This document shows positions 1 to 14,425 of a stretch of DNA of 64,000 nucleotides, one piece after another. Position numbers and translations under genes: made by a program. Source of the DNA: Pampus argenteus. Lineage: Eukaryota; Chordata; Actinopteri; Scombriformes; Stromateidae. Positions within the stretch are counted from its first letter, which is position 1; each line of letters begins with the position of its first letter. The notes under the pieces are model-generated. The model was not told the origin of the DNA. It saw only the letters and a list, made by a program, of their open reading frames with translations, and ran no database searches. The stretch is taken from contig CM072863.1 of assembly GCA_036937835.1 (NCBI GenBank), forward strand, positions 19,776,501 to 19,840,500, given 5' to 3'.

Positions 1-3000
1 GACTAAGAAAAGATTTGGCTTAACTTTAGACAGGCTAGCTGTTTTCCCCTTTTTGATGATAATTACATAAGAAATAATAAAATCATTTATGAAAACGTGT
101 ATGCAAGCAAAAAACTGTCACAACTCAAATTTCTTTGCAGTTTATTGGGATTTGTTGTGAAAAAAATGCATTTCATGACCTATTGGAGCTTATGTAACAT
201 CAGTATTTCAAAAGTATAATTTTGCCTGAGGTTTAGATTGTCCAAGTACACACAATATACAGTATCTCTCACACTGATCCTAATCCATTATTCACAACAT
301 TTCTTCCTCTCACAGAAGCAATCAGAAAAAGGCTTTTTGATCTGTTTTGAGAAGAAATTCCTTCACAAGTCAACTGACTTGGCTGCATGTTCTTACTATA
401 ACTGGATCCATTTGTAGTACATATCCATTTTTTAACAAATCTGTTGCAATGCGCAAGTAAAGCCCGGGTTATCTATATTGAACCAAATTCTGGCATTACT
501 GCTGGCATCCTACACATTCTCATTGTGAAAACAGCGGTTACCTTGGTAACAAGCACACCACAATAAGGGCATCTTAGGAGACAAACAAATGTGCTGTGCC
601 GTGGAGGCTGAGGCCATGTGATAGATTTACGTAATCAAGGACATTTACTGTACAGCCACTTGTACCGTCATCTTTAACATCTCCACAGCAACACCCATGG
701 AGGTCGTTCTTTTATATGGAAACATCCTCATCTCTTTTACTGTCTATCTCACAGAGATTTAATCCTCACTGACCAGGGATGCTTTACTTCACTGGCATCT
801 TTACAGAGTCAGTCTCTGCATATGTAGTGACAAAGTTTTCTCAAAAATGTAACAGTGTTTTCCTTCTGCATGTTTGCCTGGGGCAGTCTTGATGGCGGTA
901 ATTGGATGAGCTTGTTCACTTAAGCCAACAGATGTTACTTTACGGTCACAGCTGTTACGGTCAAAGCTTTGTTTGGTGTCTAAAGACTTTAGATCCAAAC
1001 GCAATAGAAAAAATTAAGCACATTCACAAATTTGAAAGTCTTGCTTTGCTTCAATGGGCTGTAAAAAAAAAAAAAAGGGAACTGTCCTGCTACATTTAGT
1101 CTTTCTGTGACAACACACAAGAAGCTGAAATTGTCTTTTTAGGTGTGGATCTGTCAGTGGTAGCAGGCCAAGCAGCTCATCTCCAGGACTACTGGGACAT
1201 ATACTCTATAGTGGGCTTCATTAGCAACCCATCACATAGTGTGGACCTTGTAAGTCTGATAAGATAAGAAAAAGAAAATTCAAATTTGACACAACAGCAC
1301 AAGGGAATGTATAGTAGTTAACATCAGAAAGACATTTCCATGAATGCCTATACGTCAAAAATGAGATAAAAGAGAATAACAGATAAAATAAAATAGGTCT
1401 ATGTGTATATACATGTGTAATGTTTGTGTGTATATGTGCAGATAAGGACTCTGGTGGCGTTTCTAAAATATACACGCAGAGCATACACTCATCTGTTTAT
1501 ATATTTGATTGTGCAATATCTGCGGTGGTGACAGTTTAACTATGAGAGATATATAGTTTTGAGTCGCAATCAGTGCAGGTAGGATGTACTGGAATCAGAT
1601 GACTGATGGCACAAAAGAGCCCTCTGAGAGCTTAGAGGTATGTGGCTGGATGAGTCTGTGGCTGAACGTGCTCCTGAGCAGGATGAGAGGTGTTGTCCAT
1701 GTTAGCTTTCAGCTTCCCTCTTATGTGTCCAAGTAACAACCTACATCTTGTATACCTGGAAGGACACCTATCCAAAATCTGTTGGTAATCCATCGCTGAA
1801 AAAGTTTATCTTATGTGTATGTGGCATCTTTTGAACATGAGCTTTCTTTTCATGTTCATGCTCTATGTTGCCCGGCAAGGATAAACCAGCACATTATGGG
1901 ATTTTGCTTGAAGTAAATTATAAATCAATATGTGTGTGTGTGGATCTCTTTTTATTTCCATGTGCATAAGGGAAGGGAGCAAGTATTGGAAAAATAATAG
2001 CAAGCAATATTACTGTTACTAAACTGTTGCTTCCATTGCTGACAAAAATAAAAAATATATATAAAATACTAAATTGTGTATGTAATGTATGGTCAGTGTA
2101 TGAAATACATGTGTCCATTACAAACTACTATGAATCTTCCACCTATTGGTGTGTACAATGGTTGTTGGTCATTAAATCAAGTGAATAAAGAAAGGAAATG
2201 ATCAAATACACAGCTATGAGAAAAGTTAATAATACCAACACATAAGTGGAAAGAAATTGAAATGTATTTGTTTCTGTTACATATTGGGTGTCACCCTCAA
2301 ATGCATTTCACAATCCCAAGCTGTATCTCAGTAGGCAGTAAGTTTTCAGCCGGACGAAGTGAAATGATTTCCAGTCTAAGCCTCAGCCCCTGAAGACATA
2401 TCTAAATTGGTTTTATGACAGCAACATCATGTAGAATTACTCATGTCATCAAGCTGTCACCCAATACATTCATGTTTTGGTGTTGCATAAATGTACAGTG
2501 CCTTGGCCATGCTACTATGTATAGTACAAGATGTTTTCTATCATGGTTGCAGTTTAGCCTGACATGATCCAGCTGGAAGCACATTGGAAGCACGCTGGTA
2601 AGGCAGCCAAACATATTGAGTACAGTTCTAATCTCAGAAGCTCAAATCAAAAAGGGTGCATATATAAAACAACAACTCAACACTGCATATTTGTGCGGTG
2701 GAAACACAATATTATTCGTCAAGTGAAGGCAAAGTTTTATGAAAGCATGACAGTGAGGAGATGATAAAAATAAAAAATAAAAAAATAAAAAATGAAATGC
2801 TGAGATTAAAGGTCAATGTCTGAAGATCTGACATGATGTCCCAGTGCTGCTGTTGACTCCAAAAGAATATAAATCTGCTGTAAATATGACATAATATCTA
2901 CCCAAACAGCAGATGTAAGAGGAAGTGTATGAACCGTTTGTTATGAGAGTAAATATGGCAGAATGCTGGGTTTATCGGCCGAGATGAAGGCTGTGTTTTA

Positions 3001-4152
3001 ATTGACTCATAGGGAGAACAACAACACTGTATGAAAGCTTGGTGAGCAGGTGGAGTTGAAATATACAAATAAGTACGAATGCTGTCTTGGTTTTCACCAT
3101 TCTGGGTATCAGAGATGTGGAGCTGAACCTGCTGGGGCTGAAAATATAAATATCTGGTCACATTATGGCATTTTTTCGTATGATGTGGAAAAAAAAGATC
3201 ATTACGAGAAAAGAATAATCACCAGATGAACAGCATGAATTTCATGAATGTTAATGTCATTTGTTCTTGCAGGGAGAATTTTTTTTTTCTTGTATTTTCT
3301 TTATCAATTTTATACCAGCTGCTCATTATGGGGTCATTAATTCATTCGCCCAACTACAGGGTGTTACTTTCCTTTCTCGCTGAGGGCAATGCAGCAACAC
3401 TGACGTCTCTAAACAGACAGAATAATCACCTGAGCGACTGCAAAATAAATGAGAGAGTTTATACTCAGACTATACTCTGTTACTATAAGTGTCCCCCAGG
3501 CAGTGAGCATCTGAGGTCATATGCAGGTTAAAAGATTGATAACCGTAACCCTAAATTTGGAATAAGATATGAAAAAGATAGACATATAAGAATGATAAGA
3601 CATAGAGTAATAAAACAGAAAATATAAAAGATAACACATCAACAGAAAAAATATCTAAAATGTGTCTTCTAACAAAGGAAATGTCTTAATATGACTGTCT
3701 AAAAGTTGACTATTTATATAATTTTGTCCCTGCCACTTACTGTGAAAACAGAAATCAATGTTATAAAGAATATGTCTCATCTCACATTTGCAGATGGTTT
3801 CTGGGGAGCAAAGCCCCATGGGTATTGAGATGCATGAGTGTCCAAAGCTATTCAGCAGATTTCTTCTACAGATGTGTTCTGTGGCGACAGGAAACAGGCA
3901 GCTCATCCTTCACATGATCTGATCAGTCAGTCGATTCCAAGACGGACTCTCATGGGCATTCTGCACCAAAACTTTTGATCAAATTTAGTTTCTCATGGTA
4001 ATGTCATTTCATGGTGGAACTTCCTTTTTGTCTAGAAATCTTAAGTTTCACTTGGGGTTAATGAAGCAGATTATTTTAGCATTAGTCTGCACCAAGCATC
4101 CACGTTTACTATAATGAATGTGCCGCAGGGCATCTAGCCTGCCGGAAATGCA

Positions 4153-4175
4153 AAAGAAGAAGAAGAAGAAGAAGA
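4153..4175. repeat. (GAA)n microsatellite
   Basis: A short run of about seven GAA units, directly visible, in non-coding DNA. Confidence 0.9.
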
Positions 4176-4411
4176 GGACATTTACAGTAATCATTATAGA
4201 ATTTGGGGCGCACGTTAATATTGTGCAATGGCATGCTTGATGAGCTGTAACATACTGTTAGGCAAAACTAAAGTGTGATTCAGAATGACACATCAGCATC
4301 AGATTGATGCTGAAAAATGTTCAAGGTTTGGTTTCATTTATCCTTATCATTAAGTTTCCCGTTCATATATATGGTATATAACCATACACAGACATATTTT
4401 TCCTGAGATGC

Positions 4412-4412
<1 letters not shown>

Positions 4413-4445
<33 letters not shown>
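4413..4445. repeat. (TA)n microsatellite
   Basis: An uninterrupted alternating TA tract of about 33 bases in non-coding DNA. Confidence 0.95.
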
Positions 4446-4447
<2 letters not shown>

Positions 4448-5627
4448 TCCAGACATTGTAAACGGACCAGGTGAGACAATTCTGTGATAACAGAACTATG
4501 ATATATAGATTTGGCCAGTTGGCCAGTGGGAAATTATATTGAAGAGATCCTAGTTAGCCTAGATATCTTATCTCAGTCATATGACTTTCACTTTGCAGAT
4601 TATTGTGAGGGTTTACCACAGCAGAACAAGTTTGGCGTATCACGTCAAGTTGCTGCAGCGACACATCCAACAAACACTGTCGAGTTTAATGTAGGTTGAT
4701 CACAAACTCTCTACAATATGTGATTTGATCCCTTTTACAGTAATGTAAAGTATTGATTTGCGTGGCTTTGTTGAAAACAAAAGATTGGAAAGATTTTTCA
4801 AAGCGATACAGACAACGCCAGTGCTCATATTCTGCATCTCCAGTATTTTGACAGCAATCCTTTTCAGAACAGTTTCTCCTCCCTTGTAAAAATGCATGTT
4901 CCACAGCTGTTTGATTCTTGGTTTGCTGGAAGCATAATCGTGAGGCTCTAGTGAAACAAAATTTCTCCTCTCTGGAAGCAAAAAGTAGCATCCAACTACT
5001 GCGGTACAATGACAAACATGCGTCATCTGAAACGTTATTCAGATAAACCCACATCCAGCAGAGCTCATCTCCTGACACATAGGTGATACCAATCATGACG
5101 CCAAACAGCAGCACAAAAACTCACGAGCAAACAAAACCCATGCAGCGCCTTTCTTCTGCTTGAATATCTCTTTTTGTCAAAGCATCATGAGTTATATGTT
5201 TGTGTCACGCATTTCTGGTAGCTGATAAGCTTCTGTGAAAGTGAAGCTATATTACATGCCCATACCCTTCCTATCAAGCAATTTATAGAGTAGTGAGATA
5301 GAAACAGCTCCAAGAAGGCAACAAGCATCCAGATGGTGGGGACAGACAACCTTGTGAAGTCCGGTTTTCACTGGTAGCTTTAATTTTCTTTTTTGCAAGC
5401 TGGAGGTAGAGAGTTGCGCTGTATTTTTGTTACACTTTTTTTTATTTTTTTATTTTTTTGTTTTTTTTGGAAGAAGCAGGACAGAATCAAGCAGACAGAT
5501 CAACATGAAATCCCAGTGCTCTGTAAGTAACATATCAGCAGCCAGATTTACAAATTGCTCAAGGCATCTTTGAATTAACAAGACGAACAGGCTGGACTGC
5601 CAAGTGGAGATGCCTGTTGCCTCGTCT

Positions 5628-5668
5628 AAAAAAAAAAAAAAAAGAAAGAAAAGAAAAGAAAAGAAAAA
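5628..5668. repeat. A-rich (AAAAG)n tract
   Basis: A poly-A run of about 16 bases passes into AAAAG pentamers. A separate T-rich stretch lies at about 5438-5470. Neither is coding; the open frame that crosses this A-rich run starts in low-complexity lysine codons and is rejected. Confidence 0.85.
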
Positions 5669-8600
5669 TCCTTGTTTACTGTCATACACCTCAGTTTAAG
5701 GCGGAGTTTGGAGCGTTGTTTGCGAATGTGTCAGACACAGTGGCAGGACTGTTTGAGGAAGGAAGAAAACTGAGTGAAGATGGCAAGTTTATTTTCACCT
5801 CTGTAACACAGCTTCTATTTGGACTGCATTTGTTTTACCTCAGTGTACCAAATATACTAGTGTTCATCTCTCCGTTATTAATTATTATTGTGACATTTGT
5901 GCTGGTAGGTAGGAAACAGTACATCATAAATATTATTAAGTGGATAAAGCAAACAGGTAGCACACAGTTGATTATTGAATCGAGTAGACATAGAGCAGCA
6001 TTAGCAGCCTCCCTATTCGATCTGCATTTTTTTGGAAAGCGCCGTCTATGACAAAACCAAAACAATTAGCTAAAAGACACTAAAAAAAGCTGCACAATCA
6101 CATGTTAATTCTCTGGGTCGGCAATACACATAGTGATTTGATCCATTGTTCGTATAGCGATATAGTTGTAATGATGCTGTACCCGCTGTACTTTTGTCTT
6201 ACCACACATCATTCATAAGAGCACAAATTGACATAGTTTCACTGATGCTGGGAGTGTACTTGTTCTCTTTGTTCTACTTTACTTTGTTGTTGAGAAAGCA
6301 GAAATCTCACTTTCCACCAAAAATGAATGAAAAATGAATCAGACACATGTATTTATGCAACCCGCCAAACCCACCAAATAGCAAGTATTTGGTACAAAGG
6401 AGAAAGCACGTAAAAACCTGATTTGGGGAAATGATGTGAGATTTTTAGGTTGCTGTGGTTTCTGAGCACCCAGCTACACATCTTCTTGATGATTGACAGC
6501 AGGCTTTTCAGTGGGAGATAAGAGGTGAGACTGTGTGAAGCAAGGTGTCGGTAGAGCCGGAACGTGAAGTCTTACATAGACAACAGAGGCAGCGCTGTGT
6601 TAAAACAGCACCCGAAGGAAAATGCAGCTGGAGTGCAACTGCTGTGCAGTTAAGAGAGGTGACGTTCATCACTCATTATTGTGAAACCATCTGGTGTCAT
6701 CTGTAGCGTTAAGTTAATGCCAGCAGACTGCGTACTGTGAGAAACGTTTGGTTTGTGTGGTCAGTAATCAGACACTAACACAAGTAGGTTTGGATACAGT
6801 AGAGTATCAAAGAGGTACAAAGTGCGGTTTATTTGTTAGTGATTTCTACCCAGAACAACCCCCAGAGAACAGATATAAGCTTGTTGTATTATTTTTGAAG
6901 GTGGAAGAAGTGTACAGTGATCATGAGTTTTGGTTTTTTTGGTTGTTAAAAGAAAATCGACCTTCACTAAAAGTAAAGTTCTGATCTGAGTGGAATTTCT
7001 GGCGGGTTAACTTCTATCTCTACGCCAGTGAATCTTTCCAAGCTAGTGATGGCAAATCTTTTTTTCTGCTGTCCGACTTTTTTGTACCTCAGATAGGAAA
7101 ATCTGGACGTGGACATCCTGTCATGTCCTGTCTATGTGGCATAGTAAAAAAAAATACACCAATAAGCAATGAGCATGATAATCAGACTAAACTGACATTG
7201 CATTTTATGTCATTTGATCAGACTGATGTTGGGTTCATGTTTGCGGAATGGCACCACTGCTTCAATTTTATCCACACTTGATTGTATTTTGATGTTGTTA
7301 TTTTCCATGAACGTGGTTATTTAGCTACCTACTGTATATGTAGGAAGATAAGCGTCCCCGTTCTTAATTGGGATGTGGGCAGTGATTGAGGGGTCTGGAA
7401 TGAGGCTGCAAAGCAACTTCAGTTGTCACTAAAATGCTTCCAACAGTCAGTGATCACAACTCTGCAAGTAGTAATTACAGCACATTCACTGTGCAAATAT
7501 TTTTATCCACTGCTGCTAAGTATTAATGGGGCGCCGCACTGATTTTGAACATCAGATTCAGTTTATTGGTTATGAGAAGCACTGCTCACTCTGTTTTCTG
7601 TATTTAGCCGTCTGTGACTCCGAAAAAAAACATGATTTCATCTGAGTTGTCTCAGCTTGGGCTTTTGAGACTAGAGGTGTTTTTTTTTTAACAGAAAGTC
7701 TGTGTTACAAACTGGGGGCATGTTGTTGAAAGTCGTGGGGATTTACTCAGCAAGGAGAGTCTGATGACATCACGAGAAGTGGTAGATACAACGGTTTTAA
7801 AGCTTGGCCCAATAAAGAGACTAAAAGCCAGGATATATCGGCCTCTGTTGCATTGATTTTTATCTTTTTTTTTTTCTTTTTTTTTTATGTCTCTTGTGAG
7901 TCCTCCAACGTTAAAGAAGTGCAAGACTAATTTGCAGAAATAAACTCCACAGTGACACGGACATCCTGCCAGACACTTGTGGATAGCTGTAGTAATCAAG
8001 TAGCGAGACAAAATACGGAGGCCTGACTCTATTAGGAAGAAGCCGCGGCTATTTTTATAGTACGTTGAATTATACTTATTCAGCTGGCAGGGGTTTGTTT
8101 TGCTGTCCTCCCCCACTGTCTTTGCTATGTTGTAATTATTATGCAAATTGCTATTGTAGGGATTGAGGAGCTTCAGGTTTTCATTAGTTTTTGAGATGAG
8201 TGCTAATTTTTAAAGCCTGTGAGAGATGGCGCACATATCTGGCCTTGTGTGTAGATGCATCACAATTGCTTTTTTCACACAGACGTGGGCATGTGCAATA
8301 TGCATATGGACCTTTGTTTAAGCCTTGATGATGCAGCTGGCTGTTGTGACTCAATATAAAGTTCAAAACAGCTTCATCGTGAAGTAACATAATGAATTCT
8401 GGAAAAGATGGTGTCAGTGTTTGAACATTGGTTGCACATAATTGCTGTTCCATATAACCTGAGACATAGAGGCAACACCAACAAACCAGGGACTTTTGAC
8501 AGGACGTCCTCTATATCCTCCACTTGCTGTCTCCATCAATCAGCTGTTACCATGACTCCCACTGCTACCTCTTATTCCTACAGCGTTGGCTGGCACCTAT

Positions 8601-9530
8601 GCTTGAAAGACGTTCTTTTAATTACACTCTCTGTTTTGTGACTATCTTCTCTCCCCGTGGATTTGTTGGAAAACTGTCAGAGGGAGCCAGCTCCAGGCTA
8701 AAGCGTTTCAAACAAGCCTTAATGCACCTAAGAATCACTTGATATCTATGGCGGCATTGATTGCATGCATATTTCACTTTCTTAGCTTTGTTTAAAGCTC
8801 TCTGCTGTCATCCCTCTTAATGTATGAGCAGCAATAAAATTATATTTTGCCTTCACAGACTTATTATCCGGATACATACATTGTGGCAATCTCATTTTTC
8901 TACTGCACAGCTACGGTACTATGAAAATTCATAGGAGGAAGATAAATTGAAGTAAATCTTCCAAATGTTGCAGTTTAAAATAAATACTTAGAATTATTAT
9001 CTGTATTAAGTCATGATCATTTTGACTTTGGTCTGGATTAAATAGCGTTATGAATATCTGAATATATGAATATATAATAACAAATGAGGAAATGGACTGC
9101 TATTTCCTTTCAGTCTGCCTTGTGCAGCTGTCACACAACATCCTGGAGTGTGTAATGGATACTGGGCCTTTCACCGAGAAGAAGAGCCTCCAGAGTCATC
9201 TCTGCGGTGTTCCCGGAAACCACTTTTTGCAGTTTTATTGAGAACATTGTTGAAATTGATCGCTGAAAGACAGGCCCATCGTGAGGGAGCACCTGGAGCG
9301 GTGTTTGCACCCTGGGGTGTTCCTGGATGTGTAAACTGGCATCATCATCATATTCCCTGGCTGATCTACAACTGTGCACAGTAATTCAGTAATTATCGGA
9401 TGTGATGAGTCACTAAATGGCTCCCCATACAGGATCATTGCAGATCCATCGCCATGTTTAACAGACGGCAACAAGCATTATGGGTTAGAGATGTCCCTCC
9501 AAGTGTAAATCTTAATTGATGAACTGTAGC

Positions 9531-9531
9531 A

Positions 9532-9565
<34 letters not shown>
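9531..9565. repeat. (CA)n(TA)n compound microsatellite
   Basis: About 12 CA units are followed by six TA units, directly visible. Confidence 0.95.
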
Positions 9566-12041
9566 GCAAGTGATTAACATTCAGCTTAATGACTGCCCTG
9601 CAATGACATACTTTGTTCTACTTAGTACCAAAATAATTAGGTATTACCTTAGTGACAGCTACCATATGGGACTCCAGTTTCAATTAGTGTACTGGCATAA
9701 AAGTGTCTAACTGATAAACACCATAACTGAATAAGACATTACATCATGTGTAAATGTTGCAGTAGCCATCTGCTGTCTTACTAACAGATAAGAACATCAG
9801 TATCCGTTTGATCAGGATGCTCATTTCAAGATTTTAGGTATTTATTGTAACAACGAAACTAACAGAATTTTGTTTTGGCGGATTGGCTCTGCTCATGTGA
9901 TGCTCTGGAAGAAATATGAGTGAACTTGACACAAATTCACATGCAAATAAATGGTTAAATATAGGAGAAGGCTGGGATGGTGGAGTCAGTTACATTACTG
10001 AAAAGAGGCAGTCCGATGTAGCAGTGAGTGGATGCAGAGCTCACTGTTGTATGCAGACTGAATGAGCATGAGCATCAAATATTAGATTTTTCTTTCTAAT
10101 GCCACCGATACATCTCTCAACACTTTTTGCTTTGACCAGCCTGTCTGTAGTTCAGCGCATTAGTTCCTCCTTGAGACATAAATATACACATTTGTTGTTG
10201 TAATCAATATGTACAGCAGCATAACATGTGTGTGTGTGGTTGACTCAAAATAAACTACAGTGTGTGTTCATGATAATAAAGGTACATGTCAGCCAGAACA
10301 ACATAGTGGCTCATTGATGTGCTTTAATTAGTTTTTGGACAACAATGGAATGGCACAAAGGGACAATGGATATCAGGAGTCAATACTTGATCCATTCATT
10401 GTTGGTTTTTCAAGGGTTTTGTTGACAATAAGAAAATATTGAATATCCAGTCTTATTCTTCAATACTAATTGAGCATATAAAAATGTCTACTGTATGACA
10501 GAGGAAGTAATTCAGTGAAAAACCTGAACCTATTGTATGCAAAAAAAAAACTGCCACAACCAATTAGGAAAAACACAGTTTCAGTCAGAAGAACACTGAA
10601 TAACAAAACAGTTAAAGACATTGCAAAACAGAAATTCAAATTTTTTTTTTGAAGGACTTGTTAGAATAATGTGGGAAAGAGAGAGGCCTGTTGTGAATGT
10701 CTTATGTAATAGTCACCCAGCTCTGCCACTCCACAGATGGTCCAGGAGAGGTAGGCAGTTGCAACAGCACATCTATTTCCACATAGCAGCAATAAGAGCT
10801 CTTATCCCTCTCTGCAAGCCCACACTCTGACATGAGGCTGAGGCACTTGATGAGCAGCGGCGAGGCCAGGTACCGTGATTAAAAATGGATGCTGATGTGA
10901 GAGAAAATGTCAGCAGGATGCAGCCATAACAGACTCGGATTATTATTATTAAAAAAAAGAGAGCAGTCAGATTGCTGTCTCTGGATGTGGCGCTCATTGG
11001 TGGGTTATTGATTATGCTGAGTGAGCTAAAAGACACACTGGTCCCCGGGACTGATGCTTTCTTTACAAGGCTGCTATCCTGTGCTTGTCAACTAGCCAGC
11101 TCAGCAGAAAAAAAAAAAGAGAGACATGATGTACCTGATGATGAATGGGAACCTGTTGAGACGTGATCTCTGAAATATTAAATACCAGTAGACCTACATA
11201 CAGAATAGTATATGGCAGCATGAACAGGAAAGTTGGTTCCTCATTATCAAACTCTTCCACGCGTGAAATTCGAGGAGGTGACAGCTCTTGTTTGCATGCG
11301 TGTGAAATACAGCTGGCTGTTTGTGTATGCAGTTCTCACACTCTCACACGCAAGTTATTTTGATTGGAGGGAAACATCAGCAAATGTGGTGCAATGCTGA
11401 CTCAGATGAGCATTATAAGCACTTCTAGAGATATTTAGTATTTGTAGCACTGGCCATATTGAGTGGTGAAGAAGTACTTTAAAAAGTAGCAATAGCACAG
11501 TATACAAACCACTCCATTAAATGTCCTACTTTCAAGATGTTGTTTTATAGCTTATAGCTTATTGGTGAAGACACATGCTATATAACTGCAACATTGGACA
11601 TTTAGCAGCAGCAGACTTTTGTTCCATGCCATTCTCTATCTTCCCCATGTTCCCTCTGTTTCCAGTCATATCTCGATATAATAAATTAATTTAATAAATA
11701 ATTCCAAATTCATTCATTGCCAAGGTAATTTGAACGGGCACTGCATTAGTATTAACATACGAGGTCATGTCAGTGTTGTGTTCAGATCTTGTTTCCTAGT
11801 GGCCAAAAAGTCAGTTAATGTAAGTTTATTTATTAAAAGTTCTCATTATATAGATTAGCTCTCAACATTTAGATTTTGTTGGATTGTTGAGATGCGGCTA
11901 ATTTTAATTACATAGGTTTTGCAGTGAAAAATTCAATGTAGTAACTATAGCTGTCAATTGAAAAAATTTCCTCCTCCTAGCGTTCAAGTCAGTAAAGGAG
12001 TATAATATGAAAACACTGAAGTATTTAAATAAAGTACTTAT

Positions 12042-12282
12042 TGTCACAATCCACTCTGGTCCCCTGCCTGCTTTTTCCTCTTACCTGCACCCAGTAACTT
12101 TCCACTCACCTGTCAGCCCCGCCTCTTCATCAGTCACCATGGTTTCTCCCGCCTCCCGCACCTGCTCCTCATCAGTAATCAACCCTGTATTTAAGCACCA
12201 ACCTCCAGACACTCTTTGCCAGATTGTTCTTCGCGTCATGCAAGTCTTTCCAGCACTTTTTTCCGGACTGATCTCCCGTTGC
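12042..12282 (+). mobile_element. Ty3/gypsy-type LTR fragment (probable)
   Basis: A C-rich segment begins TGTCACAATCC and contains a TATTTAAG promoter-like box near 12189. It continues into CTTTGCCAGATTGTTCTTCG and a pyrimidine-rich tail, a layout I recognise from teleost gypsy LTRs. It is flanked by AT-rich host DNA and breaks directly into reverse-transcriptase sequence of opposite orientation at about 12283. The family assignment is from memory of such LTRs, not from a search. Confidence 0.5.
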
Positions 12283-12420
12283 CGACGATGTATCCAAGAA
12301 AGGAGACTGATGGGGCATGGAACTCGCATTTCTCTGCCTTAACAAACAGCGAGTTTTCCAAGAGCCGTTGAAGAACCCCCTGAACATGGTGGATGTGGTC
12401 CTCCTTGGTCTTGCGGCGTT
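12283..12420 (-). pseudogene. gypsy retrotransposon reverse-transcriptase scrap
   Basis: Read on the minus strand, about 46 codons stay open and give KTKEDHIHHVQGVLQRLL and then a segment ending CEFHAPSVSFLGYI. These match the part of Ty3/gypsy polymerase just downstream of the catalytic aspartates. No start, no catalytic motif and no remaining polyprotein are present, so this is a dead fragment. It abuts an LTR-like piece of the opposite sense, which points to a nested or inverted rearrangement. Confidence 0.8.
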
Positions 12421-14279
12421 GAGGCAGAACCCGCTAATAAGTCACACCAGAAAGTCACATCAAATATAATAGGCTTATTCTATTCTGGCTGTAGTCTGAG
12501 TTTGCATTTCAGCTGGATGAAGCAAAGCAGGGGCCCTGGAAGTGTTGCTGGTTGTTCAGCAGCTAAAAGTCTTTATGGTCTTCCAGCTCTCCAGCTACAA
12601 ACATTACTCCAGGTAAAGATTCAATGTAAGAGAATTTGCATTATTCATTATGTTGCTTTCTGATTGGCTGGGGGTGGAGGCCGGGGTCACACCTCCAGCT
12701 AATCAGAGTTGGTTGTCATTAATAATGCCTAAGTTAAACTTAATAGTTTGTGAAACAGCTTGCTGGCAGACAGAAAGGAATCTAAGCTGTAAGCAAAGAT
12801 GGATTTAGAGAAATCTAAACAACTTTCAGTAAATAGGCTGAACCCAATCTAACAAACCTTATGCGGCCTAATAGCTTAATAGCCTAACTATGATGATATG
12901 ATCACTGGAGGAAATTGGGAACTATCACATCATCAGTTTCCTATGATAAAGGATGCAGAGTGAAAAGATATGTCCATCAAAGTAAGTAAACGGCACAATA
13001 GCTATGAACTTCCATTACCAAATGTGTCTTCCATTGTATTCTCGTGTTATCACCCTGTGCACCCATAGGCGCAAATTAGTGACACGGATGTCTGAAATGA
13101 TGGGTTCATTAGTTTTGCTATGTACTGAAGAAATACAATACAAGACTCAGGGAATAGGATGCACACAAAGCCTGCTATAATTGAGCTCTGCCTTTGGCTG
13201 CTGGTCCCAGACTATTGTGCCTCTGGAGGCTATTCTTGGTGACTCGTTTTCTATGTCGATGGCCAAACAAAGCCCATCTAGGTTAGCCATTTAGGTTAGC
13301 AAAAAAAAAGGTTAGATAGTGAATGGCTAGATCATAAGCACAGCGAATATTTCATGAGGCTGTGCTTGTTGATACTCAGCTCTTATAGTTCGTTGTAGAT
13401 GCTACCAGCTGGGTGTCTTTAGAGAAATAAGGAAGCAGAGATTTCATGAGAGGAATATTAATGCCAGTGTATTTTGAAGAAGTCACTGCATCACATCATA
13501 TCTGCAGTTGAAACCAAAGGGCATAACAATTCCATGGTTTAATTACTAATGAAAAGGATATGTTTTAGCATGTGGGGAAAGATTGAACTAATGAGGTAAA
13601 CATTGCCAAGCAGAGACTGCAGAGACTTATAGAGGTTTGAATTTTACATAAGTTGATCAATTCATTACTTATATTTGGGCTTTTGTTTTACTGAGCATTT
13701 TGCCAAGAACAATACATCATCATCGATAACCTGAGCTTTATTGTGCATTATGTTTTTAATATAAATAAACAGAACCCCTTCTTTTACTGGACAAACAAAT
13801 GAAATGAACAGATTAATGATTGCTCAGAGAAGATTGTTTTTTTCCGCGTTCTTTTGCATTCCTCTCCTTTTCCTCGCTGTAATCATTCAACCTACTGGCT
13901 AATAAAGATCCCCTTCAAATGTGCTTTCAGTGCAAGTGATGTCCACAAAATCCACAGTGTATCCAGTCATTTTGTGCAAATATGCATCTAAAAGTTGATC
14001 TGAGGCTTATATGAGGCTTCTGCAGTCTGAGTGAGTCGGATCAAGTGGATATCTGACACATTTACAGTCTTTTTATCATTGGATTCCCTTTTTGTGTTTC
14101 TCTGTTTCTCTAAGTAATGAAAAGAGGAACTTTGGCACTAAAAAGACTTTAACACTGAAATATATCTACTTGATTTGACTTGATTTGAAGAGCTAAAACT
14201 TAATTTGCTTCAGATACTAGTTTCTAGAGACTTAATGACTACTTATTCTGACCTGCATGACATTCACTTCTGACCATAG

Positions 14280-14425
14280 TTCACACTGCGGTCAACTCCA
14301 CTTTATTAGGTTCACCTTGGCTATACTAAGTACAGTAGAAGCTACTTTAACCCTCAGAAAAGCCCGAATTATTGAAACCTTGGGTTCATTGAGGTGCTGG
14401 AAACCTACCACAGGGAGACCCAAAA
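14280..14425. repeat. relic of a common fish interspersed repeat
   Basis: The segment contains CACTTTATTAGGTTCACCTT and, about 100 bases on, GAGGTGCTGGAAACCTACCA. Both resemble widely dispersed fish repeat sequence with a TTATTAGGT(T/A)CACC core. The copy is diverged and its ends cannot be set by eye. Confidence 0.45.

Noticed and set aside
2495..2510. Tc1-like terminal sequence TACAGTGCCTTGG
   Set aside because: Only about 13 bases match and no inverted partner or transposase remnant is nearby.
4686..8146. Long open frames at 4686-5114, 5617-6051 and 7688-8146
   Set aside because: They lack splice context or family similarity and include low-complexity A/T runs; their lengths are within chance for this composition.
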